NCBI RefSeq assembly: GCF_026420865.1 | Contig: NZ_JAPCWC010000033.1 | Span: 1 to 34,461, forward strand | Length of the DNA stretch: 34,461 nucleotides | Direction of reading: 5' to 3' | Origin: Novosphingobium clariflavum | GTDB taxonomy: Bacteria > Pseudomonadota > Alphaproteobacteria > Sphingomonadales > Sphingomonadaceae | Shown: piece after piece, positions 24,719-32,249 of the stretch | How positions within the stretch are numbered: the first letter of the stretch is position 1 | Layout of the letters: each line of letters starts with the position of its first letter | Notes under the pieces: model-generated | The model's database searches: none | What the model saw: only the letters and a program-made list of their open reading frames with translations | Told to the model about the DNA's origin: nothing | Made by a program: the position numbers and the translations under genes

Positions 24719-25465
24719 TCACTTCTGGCACACGACGATGGCGTCGATCACGTTGAGCGTATCAGCGGGATCACGCACGCAGATCGTGTCGAGCCCCATG
24801 GCCTTGGCCGGATAGTCGTTGCCGCCGGGGAAGATGGCATCACCGATGAACAGCATCTCTGCGTGCGCGAAATTGCCGCGCTCGGCCAGGCGCTGCAGGC
24901 CCCAGGCCTTGTCGACCCCCGGCTGGGTGACATCGACCGAGGTCGCGCCGCCGAGATTGACCGAAACGCCCGGCAACCGCTTCATCAGGTCAGCCTGGAT
25001 CACCTTGCGCTTGGCGAAGTCCGGATCCCAGACTTCCTTGGCCTCGAGCGGGGCTTCCTGGCCCAGTGCCGAAAACGTGATCTGGCTGCCGCGATCCTCG
25101 ATCCGCTCGCCCCAGGTTTCCTCGGGCGTGAAGCCGGTCGCCGCAAGCGCCGCGTCAAAGGCGTCGAGGATCTCGCGCTTCTGCGCATCGCTGAACAGTT
25201 CGGCATAGACCGCGTTCCAGCCGCCCTCGCCGTGCAGGTAGAGCTTGGCACCGCTGGTCGGCATCAACCACAGGCGCGAGAGATCGGCATGGGCGGGCAG
25301 GCGGCTGGCCACCTGCTTGTCGAACTGCGGCCAGTCCCCTCCCGAGATCACCGCGACATCGGCCACGGTGAGCAGCCGGGCCATCGCCTCGGCCATCTCA
25401 TCGGTAAGCGGCTGCTTGCTCTTGGCCAGCGTACCGTCGAGATCGAAGGCAACGAGTTTCTTCAT
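24719..25465 (-). CDS. HAD-IIB hydrolase, eukaryotic-type phosphomannomutase-like
   Basis: A 248-residue HAD protein with the nucleophile motif FDLDGTL (Asp8, Asp10), motif II in VAVISGG, a cap region containing ERIEDRGSQITFSALGQ, and a late GDAIFPGGNDYPA motif with the metal-binding Asp. The cap and GGATSVDVTQPGVDKAWGL segment resemble the PMM family of phosphomannomutases (mannose-6-phosphate to mannose-1-phosphate). It stands next to manC on the same strand, separated by 135 nt, so a shared role in GDP-mannose synthesis is likely but not shown. ATG 25465 has AGGGAA upstream and starts the domain exactly. Confidence 0.78.
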   Translation of the reverse strand: MKKLVAFDLDGTLAKSKQPLTDEMAEAMARLLTVADVAVISGGDWPQFDKQVASRLPAHADLSRLWLMPTSGAKLYLHGEGGWNAVYAELFSDAQKREILDAFDAALAATGFTPEETWGERIEDRGSQITFSALGQEAPLEAKEVWDPDFAKRKVIQADLMKRLPGVSVNLGGATSVDVTQPGVDKAWGLQRLAERGNFAHAEMLFIGDAIFPGGNDYPAKAMGLDTICVRDPADTLNVIDAIVVCQK

Positions 25466-25600
25466 TCCGGCAATTCCCTGCGAGTAGGTGCAACTTGGTG
25501 CGCGCCCCTGCCATCGGCCGCGCGAATTGAAAATCCCCCAAGGCCGATTCCGATCCGAAACTGGACCGGAAACATGGCAATCCGGGGACAAGTCAGTGCC

Positions 25601-26647
25601 TTACTGATTTACAGCCCCGTTCAGCTTTCCGACCTTCTGCACGCCTTCGGCCGTGGTGACCAGCACCTCGTTGCCGTCCACCACGACAATGACGTTGTCG
25701 AGCCCGATCACCGAGACGCGCGGCCCGTCGCTGTCGACCAGCACATTGCGGCAATCGACCAGTTCCGCCTCGCCGCTGCCGCGCACCGAATTGCCGCTCT
25801 CGTCGCGTTCGAGCGCATCGTGCAGCGCCTGCCAGTTGCCGATGTCGGACCAGTCCATGTCGGCCGGGACCATCGCCGCACGGCTGGTGTTTTCCATCAC
25901 CGCATAGTCCACCGAATCGCTCGGCACTGCGGCGAAAGTCGCCGCATCGGGGTGGAAGCGGTGGCTATCGGACGCGCCCTTCTCGACCGCCTCGCGCACC
26001 TTGGCGGCAATTTCGGGGCGATGGGCTGAAAGCTCGGCCATGAAGTCGCCCACACGGAAGGCAAAGATGCCGCCGTTCCAGGCATAACCGCCATCGGCGA
26101 GGAAGCTCTTCGCTCGCTCAAGGTCCGGCTTCTCGACGAACTGCGCGGTGCGGAATCCGGTCGTGCCTTCGATCGCGTCTCCCCGCTTGAGGTAGCCGAA
26201 GCCGGTTTCGGGCGCGGTCGCCTCGATCCCGAAGGACACCAGCCAGCCCTCGGACGCCAGGGCGGCAGCAGCAGAGGCCGCCTCGGCAAAGACGTCGGGA
26301 CGACCGATGTGATGGTCGCTCGGGCAGACCAGCATCACCGCGTCGTCCGGCAGGCGGCAGGCAGCCAGCGCAATGGCGGCCGCCGTGTTGCGCGCGGCCG
26401 GCTCGACGATCACCGTGGCGCCTGGGGCACCCGAAAGCTGCGCCTCGACGTGATCGAGATGCCTGGTCCCCGTCACCACCACCGGCGCCGAAAAACCAAG
26501 ATCCGCCGGGCAGCGCGCAAGGCTCGCCTCGAACAGCGTGGTGTCGCCGACCAGCGGCAGGAACGGCTTGGGCATGGCCGCACGGCTGCGCGGCCAGAGC
26601 CGCGTGCCACTGCCGCCACAGAGAATGACCGGGACTATCTGAGGCAT
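25601..26647 (-). CDS. manC: Mannose-1-phosphate guanylyltransferase
   Basis: A 348-residue nucleotidyltransferase making GDP-mannose from mannose-1-phosphate and GTP. Signatures are GGSGTRLWPRSR (11-22) followed by PKPF, FVEKP (170-174) and NTAAAIALAA. At about 350 residues it is the monofunctional form, without the C-terminal isomerase cupin of the bifunctional AlgA/ManC type. With the adjacent PMM-like gene it gives a short path to GDP-mannose for surface glycans, perhaps used by the GT4 enzyme at 9-10.2 kb. Divergent from otsB with 236 nt between. Confidence 0.93.
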   Translation of the reverse strand: MPQIVPVILCGGSGTRLWPRSRAAMPKPFLPLVGDTTLFEASLARCPADLGFSAPVVVTGTRHLDHVEAQLSGAPGATVIVEPAARNTAAAIALAACRLPDDAVMLVCPSDHHIGRPDVFAEAASAAAALASEGWLVSFGIEATAPETGFGYLKRGDAIEGTTGFRTAQFVEKPDLERAKSFLADGGYAWNGGIFAFRVGDFMAELSAHRPEIAAKVREAVEKGASDSHRFHPDAATFAAVPSDSVDYAVMENTSRAAMVPADMDWSDIGNWQALHDALERDESGNSVRGSGEAELVDCRNVLVDSDGPRVSVIGLDNVIVVVDGNEVLVTTAEGVQKVGKLNGAVNQ

Positions 26648-26767
26648 GAAATGTCAGAAACTCGATTAAATGGATACTGTGAAGCAGCACCGTTGATAGC
26701 CGTTCAACTTCATGTTGCAATCGCGAATTGGCATCACGGCCTCCACTCGCCGCACGCAGATGTGAAC

Positions 26768-26792
26768 GGAACATATTCCTGTTCAACGCGTT
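26768..26792 (+). promoter_or_regulatory. Sigma-EcfG (general stress) promoter for the otsB operon
   Basis: GGAAC (26768-26772), exactly 16 nt, then CGTT (26789-26792) is an exact match to the alphaproteobacterial general-stress sigma factor consensus. It lies 91 nt before the otsB ATG. Trehalose synthesis genes are known members of this regulon. It is the only exact match I found in the intergenic parts of the window. Confidence 0.75.
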
Positions 26793-26883
26793 GCTTGCGC
26801 ATGCCCTGCCTTTCCCATGCCCCGCCTCAGATCCTCCCGGCAAAGGGTGGCCTTCGCCGCTGCAACGTGACAGAGTGAAGGCA

Positions 26884-27711
26884 ATGACCGGCCCGAGAGA
26901 CCCCATCCCTCCGGCGGAACATGGCGCAAAGCTGCGCGATCTCCCGCCACCGCCCCCCTTGCGCCTTGCCCCCGGCGAGCAAGGCGCAAGCACGGTGCCT
27001 CCACCAGCCCTGTTTCTCGATTTCGACGGAACCCTCGTCGACATCGCCGACCACCCCGATGCCGTCATCGTCCCCCCCGACCTGCCTGCCGTGCTGGCCA
27101 CCGTCGCCGCGCGGCTCGGCGGCAGGCTGGCCATCGTCACCGGGCGCTCGATCGCCGCCCTCGAAGCCCTGCTCGGCCCGTTGAGCGTCTCGGTGGCCGG
27201 CTCCCATGGCGGCGAATTCAGGCCTGCGGGCGAAGCCACTCTGGCACTTGCCGACCCGCTGCCCGCTTGCGCTGTCCAGCGCCTGAAGGCCTTTGCGCAA
27301 GACAACGGCGGGCTGCTGGTTGAGCCAAAGCCCTACTCGATCGCCGTTCATTACCGCCATCACCCCGAGGCCCGCGACCGCCTTCTTGCCCTTGCCGGCG
27401 AAGTCAGCGCGGACCTGAACCTCAGGCTGAAGCACGGCAAGCGCGTCGTCGAGCTAGCCATGCCGGGCTCTGACAAGGGCAGCGCCGTCACCCGCTTCAT
27501 GCAGGCCGCCCCCTTCGCAGGATCGCAAGCCCTGTTTTTCGGCGACGACGTGACCGACGAGGACGCCTTCAGCGCAATCACCCGGTGCGGTGGCAGCGGC
27601 GTGCTGGTTGGCCCGATGCGGCCGACCGCCGCACACTGGCGCCTCGATGGCGTCGCCTCCGTCCACCACTGGCTCGCATCCGCCCTGACCAAGGAGACAC
27701 CTCCGGCATGA
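26884..27711 (+). CDS. otsB: Trehalose-6-phosphate phosphatase
   Basis: A 275-residue HAD phosphatase converting trehalose-6-phosphate to trehalose. The nucleophile motif is LDFDGTLVD (Asp46, Asp48), motif II is AIVTGRS, and the late metal motif is FFGDDVTDEDAF. KPYSIAVHYRHHPE is the typical cap segment. A Pro-rich N-terminus of about 40 residues precedes the domain. ATG 26884 is used though the frame opens earlier. The stop overlaps the GH15 start (ATGA), so it is first in the otsB - GH15 - otsA operon under a sigma-EcfG promoter. Confidence 0.94.
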   Translation: MTGPRDPIPPAEHGAKLRDLPPPPPLRLAPGEQGASTVPPPALFLDFDGTLVDIADHPDAVIVPPDLPAVLATVAARLGGRLAIVTGRSIAALEALLGPLSVSVAGSHGGEFRPAGEATLALADPLPACAVQRLKAFAQDNGGLLVEPKPYSIAVHYRHHPEARDRLLALAGEVSADLNLRLKHGKRVVELAMPGSDKGSAVTRFMQAAPFAGSQALFFGDDVTDEDAFSAITRCGGSGVLVGPMRPTAAHWRLDGVASVHHWLASALTKETPPA

Positions 27712-29522
27712 GCACGCTCGAACTCTGGCCCATCGGCAACTGTCAGGTCTCCGGCCTCATCGACGAAGCCGGCGCGCTTGTCTGGGGCTGCGTCCCCCGC
27801 GTCGACGGCGACCCCACGTTCTGCGCGCTGATGCGCGGTCCGGATGGGCAGGACGGCGGCACCTGGCGCTTCGAACTCGAAAACCAGGTGGCCGTGCATC
27901 AGGGCTACCTGCGCAACACCCCGATCCTCGTCACCCGGCTGGAGGACGCGACCGGCGGAGCGGTCGACATCTACGATTTCTGCCCGCGCTACGAAAGGCT
28001 TGGCCGAACCTATCGTCCCGTTGCCTTCGCCCGGATCGTGCGGCCGGTAGCGGGAACGCCGCGCATCCGCTGCGTGCTGACGCCGATGAGCGGCTACGGC
28101 TCCCAGTTGGCGCCGATCACGCGCGGCTCCAACCACATCCGCTACCTCGTCGAACGCAATACCCTGCGCCTGACGACCAATGCCCCGGTCGGCTACATCC
28201 TCGACGAGCGTTTCTTCCGGCTCGAATCCGCCCTGCATTTCTTCCTCGGCCCGGACGAACCCTTCGACGGCGAGGTCGAGCGCCAGCTCGAGACGATGCT
28301 CAACCATACCGGCAATTACTGGCGATTGTGGGTGCGCGGCCTTGCCACCCCGCTCGACTGGCAGGACGCGGTGATCCGCGCCGCGATCACTCTCAAGCTG
28401 TGCCAGCACGAGGAAACCGGCGCCATCGTCGCCGCGCTCACCACCTCGATCCCAGAGGCGCCGGGTAGCCAGCGCAACTGGGACTATCGCTACTGCTGGA
28501 TCCGCGACGCCTACTACACCGTTCAGGCACTCAATCACCTCGGCGCGCTGGACGTACTGGAGAAGTACCTCGCCTATTTGCGCAACATCGTCGACGATGC
28601 GGAAGGCGGCGCGATCCAGCCGCTCTATGCCGTCAGCGGCGCCCGCGAGATCATCGAGTGGGAAGCGCCCGACCTGCCGGGCTACCGCGGCATGGGCCCG
28701 GTTCGGGTGGGCAATGCCGCCTACTACCAGGTGCAGAACGATTGCTACGGCCAGATCGTCCTCCCCGCGATCCAGGCCTTTTCCGACGAGCGCCTGCTGC
28801 GCATGGCCTCGGCCGAGGATTTTGCCGGACTCGAGCAGGTCGGCGAACTGGCCTGGCAGATGCACGACCAGCCCGATGCGGGCCTGTGGGAGCTGCGCAC
28901 GCGGACGGCAGTCCATACCTATTCCAGCGTCATGAGCTGGGCGGCCTGCGACCGGCTTGCCAATGCCGCCGACCACCTTGGCCTGCATGACCGCGCCGAA
29001 CTCTGGCGCGAACGTGCGGACACGGTACGCAAGCACATCGACGCCGAGGCCTGGCACGAAGTCGAAGGGCCGGAATTTGAGGATCACGGTGCCGGCGGCC
29101 ACTACGCAGCCACTTTCGGCGGCGAGCAACTCGACGCGAGCTTGCTGCAGATGGTCGAATTGCGCTATGTCGCCGCCGACGATCCACGCTTCAAGGCGAC
29201 CCTGGCCGCCGTACAGAAGGCACTGAGACGCGGCGAACACATGCTGCGCTACGATAGCGAGGACGATTTCGGCCTGCCCGAGACGGCCTTCAACATCTGC
29301 ACCTTCTGGCTGATCGAAGCCCTGCACCGTTCCGGGCAGGACGAGGAAGCGCGCCGATTGTTCCAGGCCATGCTGGCCCATCGTACCCGATCGGGCCTGC
29401 TGTCGGAGGACATGGATTTCGAGACCGGCGAACTGTGGGGGAACTTTCCGCAGACCTATTCGCTGGTGGGTATCATCAACTGTGCCGGGCAGCTGTCCCG
29501 GTCGTGGCGGGACTGGCGTTGA
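27708..29522 (+). CDS. Glycoside hydrolase family 15 protein (glucoamylase/trehalase type)
   Basis: A 604-residue GH15 protein with an N-terminal beta-rich domain (about residues 1-260) and an (alpha/alpha)6 barrel catalytic domain. The barrel has RNWDYRYCWIRDAYYTV (about 256-272) and DDFGLPETAFNICTFWLIEAL near the C-terminus, both characteristic of the bacterial GH15 subgroup. It has no signal peptide, so it is cytoplasmic. AAGGAG at 27691-27696 precedes the ATG, which overlaps the otsB stop. Sitting between trehalose synthesis genes, it may turn over trehalose or trim glucans; GH15 includes bacterial trehalases. The choice of substrate is inference. Confidence 0.92.
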   Translation: MSTLELWPIGNCQVSGLIDEAGALVWGCVPRVDGDPTFCALMRGPDGQDGGTWRFELENQVAVHQGYLRNTPILVTRLEDATGGAVDIYDFCPRYERLGRTYRPVAFARIVRPVAGTPRIRCVLTPMSGYGSQLAPITRGSNHIRYLVERNTLRLTTNAPVGYILDERFFRLESALHFFLGPDEPFDGEVERQLETMLNHTGNYWRLWVRGLATPLDWQDAVIRAAITLKLCQHEETGAIVAALTTSIPEAPGSQRNWDYRYCWIRDAYYTVQALNHLGALDVLEKYLAYLRNIVDDAEGGAIQPLYAVSGAREIIEWEAPDLPGYRGMGPVRVGNAAYYQVQNDCYGQIVLPAIQAFSDERLLRMASAEDFAGLEQVGELAWQMHDQPDAGLWELRTRTAVHTYSSVMSWAACDRLANAADHLGLHDRAELWRERADTVRKHIDAEAWHEVEGPEFEDHGAGGHYAATFGGEQLDASLLQMVELRYVAADDPRFKATLAAVQKALRRGEHMLRYDSEDDFGLPETAFNICTFWLIEALHRSGQDEEARRLFQAMLAHRTRSGLLSEDMDFETGELWGNFPQTYSLVGIINCAGQLSRSWRDWR

Positions 29523-29571
29523 GCCGGGCCTGCCAAACGCGCGTCGGGAGGCGCGCGACAGGGGAATTTGA

Positions 29572-31023
29572 ATGGGTAGATTGATCGTCATCTCGAACCG
29601 GGTCTCGGTGCCCAAAGCGGCAGGTGCCGCCGGTGCACAAGGAGGGCTCGCCGTGGCGCTCAATTCCGCGCTGCGCGAACATGGCGGCATCTGGTTCGGC
29701 TGGTCCGGCCAGGAAACCGAGGAATTCACCGGCCACCTCGACATGCAGCGCAACGACGGGGTGACTACCGCAACCATCGACCTCGAGCCGCAGGACATCG
29801 AGGAATACTACAACGGCTATGCCAACCGCACGCTCTGGCCGCTGTTCCACTACCGCATCGACCTGACCGAATACGACCGCAACTTCGGAGAAGGCTACGA
29901 GCGGGTCAACGAGCGCTTTGCCGATTCGGTGCTGCCGCTGATCGAGAACGAGGACCTCGTCTGGGTTCACGACTACCATCTGCTGCCGCTCGGCTCGCTG
30001 TTGCGGCAGAAGGGCGTGAAGAACCGCATGGGGCTGTTCCTGCACACCCCCTGGCCGCCGACCCGCCTGCTCGTTTCGCTGCCGTTCCACGAACGGCTGG
30101 TCGCCTCGATGCTCGAATTCGACGTGATCGGCTTCCAGACCACCGAATGGCTGGAGAGCTTCCTGCACTACGTGCAGAAGGAAATGGGCCTCACCGTCAA
30201 TCCCGACAATTCGATCGACTACGAGGGACGCAAGGTGATCGCCCGCGCCTTCCCGATCGGCATCGACTTCGAGGAATTCGTCGCGGCTGCCGCCAGCGAC
30301 GAGGCCCGGCAGGCCCATGACCGCCTCAAGGAAAGCGTGCGCGGCCGCAAGATCCTGATCGGGGTCGACCGGCTCGACTATTCCAAGGGCTTGGGTGAGC
30401 GTTTCGAGGCCTTTGCCCGTTTCCTGGCCGACAATCCCGACCAGGCGGCCAAGGCAGTGCTGCTGCAGATCGCCCCGCCATCGCGCGAGGACGTCACCAG
30501 CTACCAGATGATCCGCGAGGACCTGGAGCGCAAGACCGGCCACATCAACGGCGCCCATGCCGATGTCGCCTTCGTACCGATCCGCTACGTCAATCAAGGT
30601 TTCCCGCGAGACGAGCTCGCCGGGTTCTACCGCGCCGCCGCGATCGGCCTGGTCACCCCCTTGCGTGACGGCATGAACCTGGTCGCCAAGGAATATATCG
30701 CGGCGCAGGATCCGGAAGACCCCGGCGTGCTGATCCTTTCCCAGTTTGCCGGCGCCGCGCACCAGCTCAAGGACGCGCTGCTGGTCAATCCGCACTCGAT
30801 CGAGCATGTCAGCGAGACGATCAAGCAGGCGCTGGAAATGCCGCTGGCGGAGCGCAAACGGCGCCACGCCAGCCTCCTGGCCTCGGTTCGCGAACAGGAC
30901 GTGCTTCGCTGGCGCGAGGAATTCGTGCGTACGCTTGCCGGGACGGCGGACACGCCGTCCGTCGCGCCCTCCCTGACAATGGAAAGCGCGGCGGAAACGG
31001 TCGACCAGGCTGGCCCGGCCTGA
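29572..31023 (+). CDS. otsA: Alpha,alpha-trehalose-phosphate synthase (UDP-forming)
   Basis: A 483-residue GT20 enzyme joining UDP-glucose and glucose-6-phosphate to give trehalose-6-phosphate. Family landmarks are VISNRVSVPK with Arg10, the AQGGLAVAL loop, YYNGYANRTLWPLFHY, WVHDYHLLPL, the phosphate-binding GVDRLDYSKGL and PLRDGMNLVAKEY. The final 40 residues are a low-complexity tail beyond the usual end. It lies 49 nt after the GH15 gene; the gap contains a GC-rich inverted repeat (CGCGC/GCGCG). Together with OtsB it makes trehalose, the osmotic and desiccation protectant. Confidence 0.96.
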   Translation: MGRLIVISNRVSVPKAAGAAGAQGGLAVALNSALREHGGIWFGWSGQETEEFTGHLDMQRNDGVTTATIDLEPQDIEEYYNGYANRTLWPLFHYRIDLTEYDRNFGEGYERVNERFADSVLPLIENEDLVWVHDYHLLPLGSLLRQKGVKNRMGLFLHTPWPPTRLLVSLPFHERLVASMLEFDVIGFQTTEWLESFLHYVQKEMGLTVNPDNSIDYEGRKVIARAFPIGIDFEEFVAAAASDEARQAHDRLKESVRGRKILIGVDRLDYSKGLGERFEAFARFLADNPDQAAKAVLLQIAPPSREDVTSYQMIREDLERKTGHINGAHADVAFVPIRYVNQGFPRDELAGFYRAAAIGLVTPLRDGMNLVAKEYIAAQDPEDPGVLILSQFAGAAHQLKDALLVNPHSIEHVSETIKQALEMPLAERKRRHASLLASVREQDVLRWREEFVRTLAGTADTPSVAPSLTMESAAETVDQAGPA

Positions 31024-31035
31024 GCGTCTGTTTGA

Positions 31036-31057
31036 AAAATGCCCGAAAGGGCATTTT
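31036..31057 (+). terminator. Likely otsA operon terminator
   Basis: AAAATGCCC (31036-31044), GAAA loop, GGGCATTTT (31049-31057). The T-run is part of the stem, so efficiency is uncertain. It lies 12 nt after the otsA stop. Confidence 0.65.
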
Positions 31058-31097
31058 GGGGCCGGCGCCAGCCCCCTCCCGTCCCGAAGAACACAAA

Positions 31098-31114
31098 AAG
31101 GTCCGGCGGACCTT
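31098..31114 (+). terminator. Second short hairpin after otsA
   Basis: AAGGTCC (31098-31104), GGC loop, GGACCTT (31108-31114), followed by CTT. A weak back-up terminator is possible. Confidence 0.35.
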
Positions 31115-31187
31115 CTTGCTGAGCGGCCGACCGCCCACAGGATACTGCCGATGGCCGATCGGGTGGGGGAGCGGGCTGGCGCCGCGC

Positions 31188-31215
31188 AATTCGCTTTTCG
31201 CCAATTTCCAAACGG
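31188..31215 (+). repeat. 28-nt direct repeat, member A
   Basis: AATTCGCTTTTCGC, two bases apart from member B over 28 nt, ending TTCCAAACGG. Weaker similarity (GATAC and GGGTG blocks) reaches back to about 31141. Its mate is at 31824-31851, on the other side of the PilZ-like gene. Confidence 0.8.
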
Positions 31216-31393
31216 CGCCGCGAGCGACCATGAAAAACACCGTCATCATCGATTTGACACTCGCGCGAAACCGTACTGACCTTTAACGCGGCTATAGGAG
31301 AGATCGTAGAACCTCAGAGTTCGCGAGAGCGCATGGCGCAGCCAGCGTAACACAAAAAGAAGCGCCCCGGCGCACCGGGTAAAGAGAGTGGCC

Positions 31394-31666
31394 ATGGGTA
31401 AGATCTTGTACGGAGAGTGCGTCTGGTCCGGCGTGACCAGAGCGGTGCGAATTTCCGGACTGACCGAGGTCGACTGCGATCTCGAGCCGGCATCCGACGC
31501 GGCCACAGGCGCCGACACCGCTGAAGTCGATGGGGACTGCGCGCTATGGATCGGCGCGATCGGCCCGATCGAGGTCACCGCCTCGCGCAAGGACGCGAAC
31601 CAGATGGCGGTACGCTTCAAGGAGCCGCTGAGCGACAGGATACTCCTGCACTTCAACGCTCTATAA
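31394..31666 (+). CDS. Small PilZ-like protein, degenerate
   Basis: A 90-residue protein. The order SGVTRAVRISGLTEVDCDLE, then CALWIGAIGPIEVTA, then QMAVRFKEPLSDRILLHF follows the beta-strand pattern of short PilZ domains common in sphingomonads. The RXXXR and (D/N)XSXXG motifs that bind cyclic di-GMP are not intact (GLTEVDC in place of the second). It may be a non-binding PilZ relative or an unrelated small beta-barrel. ATG 31394 is used, with GTG 31388 possible. It is flanked by members of a 28-nt direct repeat and precedes ugd by about 580 nt. Confidence 0.5.
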   Translation: MGKILYGECVWSGVTRAVRISGLTEVDCDLEPASDAATGADTAEVDGDCALWIGAIGPIEVTASRKDANQMAVRFKEPLSDRILLHFNAL

Positions 31667-32249
31667 GATTCTGATTTCATGTGACTTCCGGCGCAACCAG
31701 GCATTATAAAATGCTCTGGAATCGGCTTGCGACATACCCTGACAGGGGATGTTCGCCGCGGCCCCGCCCCTCCCGCAAGATACGCAGGCTGGATTACGGG
31801 TGACGGGACGGGCCATGGCACGAAATTCGCTTTTCGCGAACTTCCAAACGGTCTCTCAGGCCGATACAACATGTGCCAACACCCCTCGAACCGCATAATA
31901 AAATCAATTGACCTAGCTAATAAATCCAAAACAATTACACCAAACCACAGCGTTCTTTATTTCCTGAAATGAAATACGCGATCATTTTCGAATACTGGCA
32001 AACATCCACTCTCCATTCGTCGCTCGCACACTTCACGTGGACTGCAACGTCGAGAGAACCGGTGATTAATGCGTTGACGGACCATGGTGCGATGCGGAAT
32101 AGACCCCGCATGCGAGGACGGCACCCAGCAAGACCGAAGCCCGGCAATGGCGGCGAACCACGCCCCGACGCCTGCGGACATTGGCCTTTTGCGATGCGCC
32201 ACAACGATCCTCATCCTGATGTTTCAATGATCTGCGCGAGTATACCCAC
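31667..32249. other. 583-base gene-poor stretch before ugd, partly AT-rich
   Basis: No protein gene is well supported. It contains a short hairpin (31701-31714), repeat member B (31824-31851) and a clearly AT-richer tract around 31885-31990, unlike the surrounding DNA. That tract probably holds promoter or regulatory sequence for ugd. A 94-codon frame (31969-32253) ends with its stop overlapping the ugd ATG (ATGA), but has no ribosome site and no recognisable domain. Confidence 0.6.
31824..31851 (+). repeat. 28-nt direct repeat, member B
   Basis: AATTCGCTTTTCGCGAAC then TTCCAAACGG; 26 of 28 positions match member A at 31188-31215, same orientation, 636 nt apart. GATAC and GGGTG blocks upstream are also shared at nearly the same distance. 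Confidence 0.8.

Larger units (their letters stand above)
31024..31393. other. Gene-free stretch after otsA with hairpins and a repeat
   Basis: 370 bases without a supported gene. It holds two hairpins near the otsA end (31036-31057 and 31098-31114), then one member of a 28-nt direct repeat (31188-31215). An open frame of 84 codons (31032-31286) spans both hairpins, lacks a ribosome site and is not convincing. Confidence 0.7.

Noticed and set aside
26764..26785. Imperfect palindrome around GAACATATTC as a LexA box
   Set aside because: Spacing does not fit the alphaproteobacterial GTTC-N7-GTTC box, and it coincides with the EcfG promoter.
27360..29798. 812-codon open frame on the minus strand
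   Set aside because: It lies opposite otsB, GH15 and otsA, which are certain; no domain or start signal is visible.
31032..31286. 84-codon open frame after otsA
   Set aside because: It overlaps two terminator-like hairpins, has no ribosome site and shows no recognisable domain.
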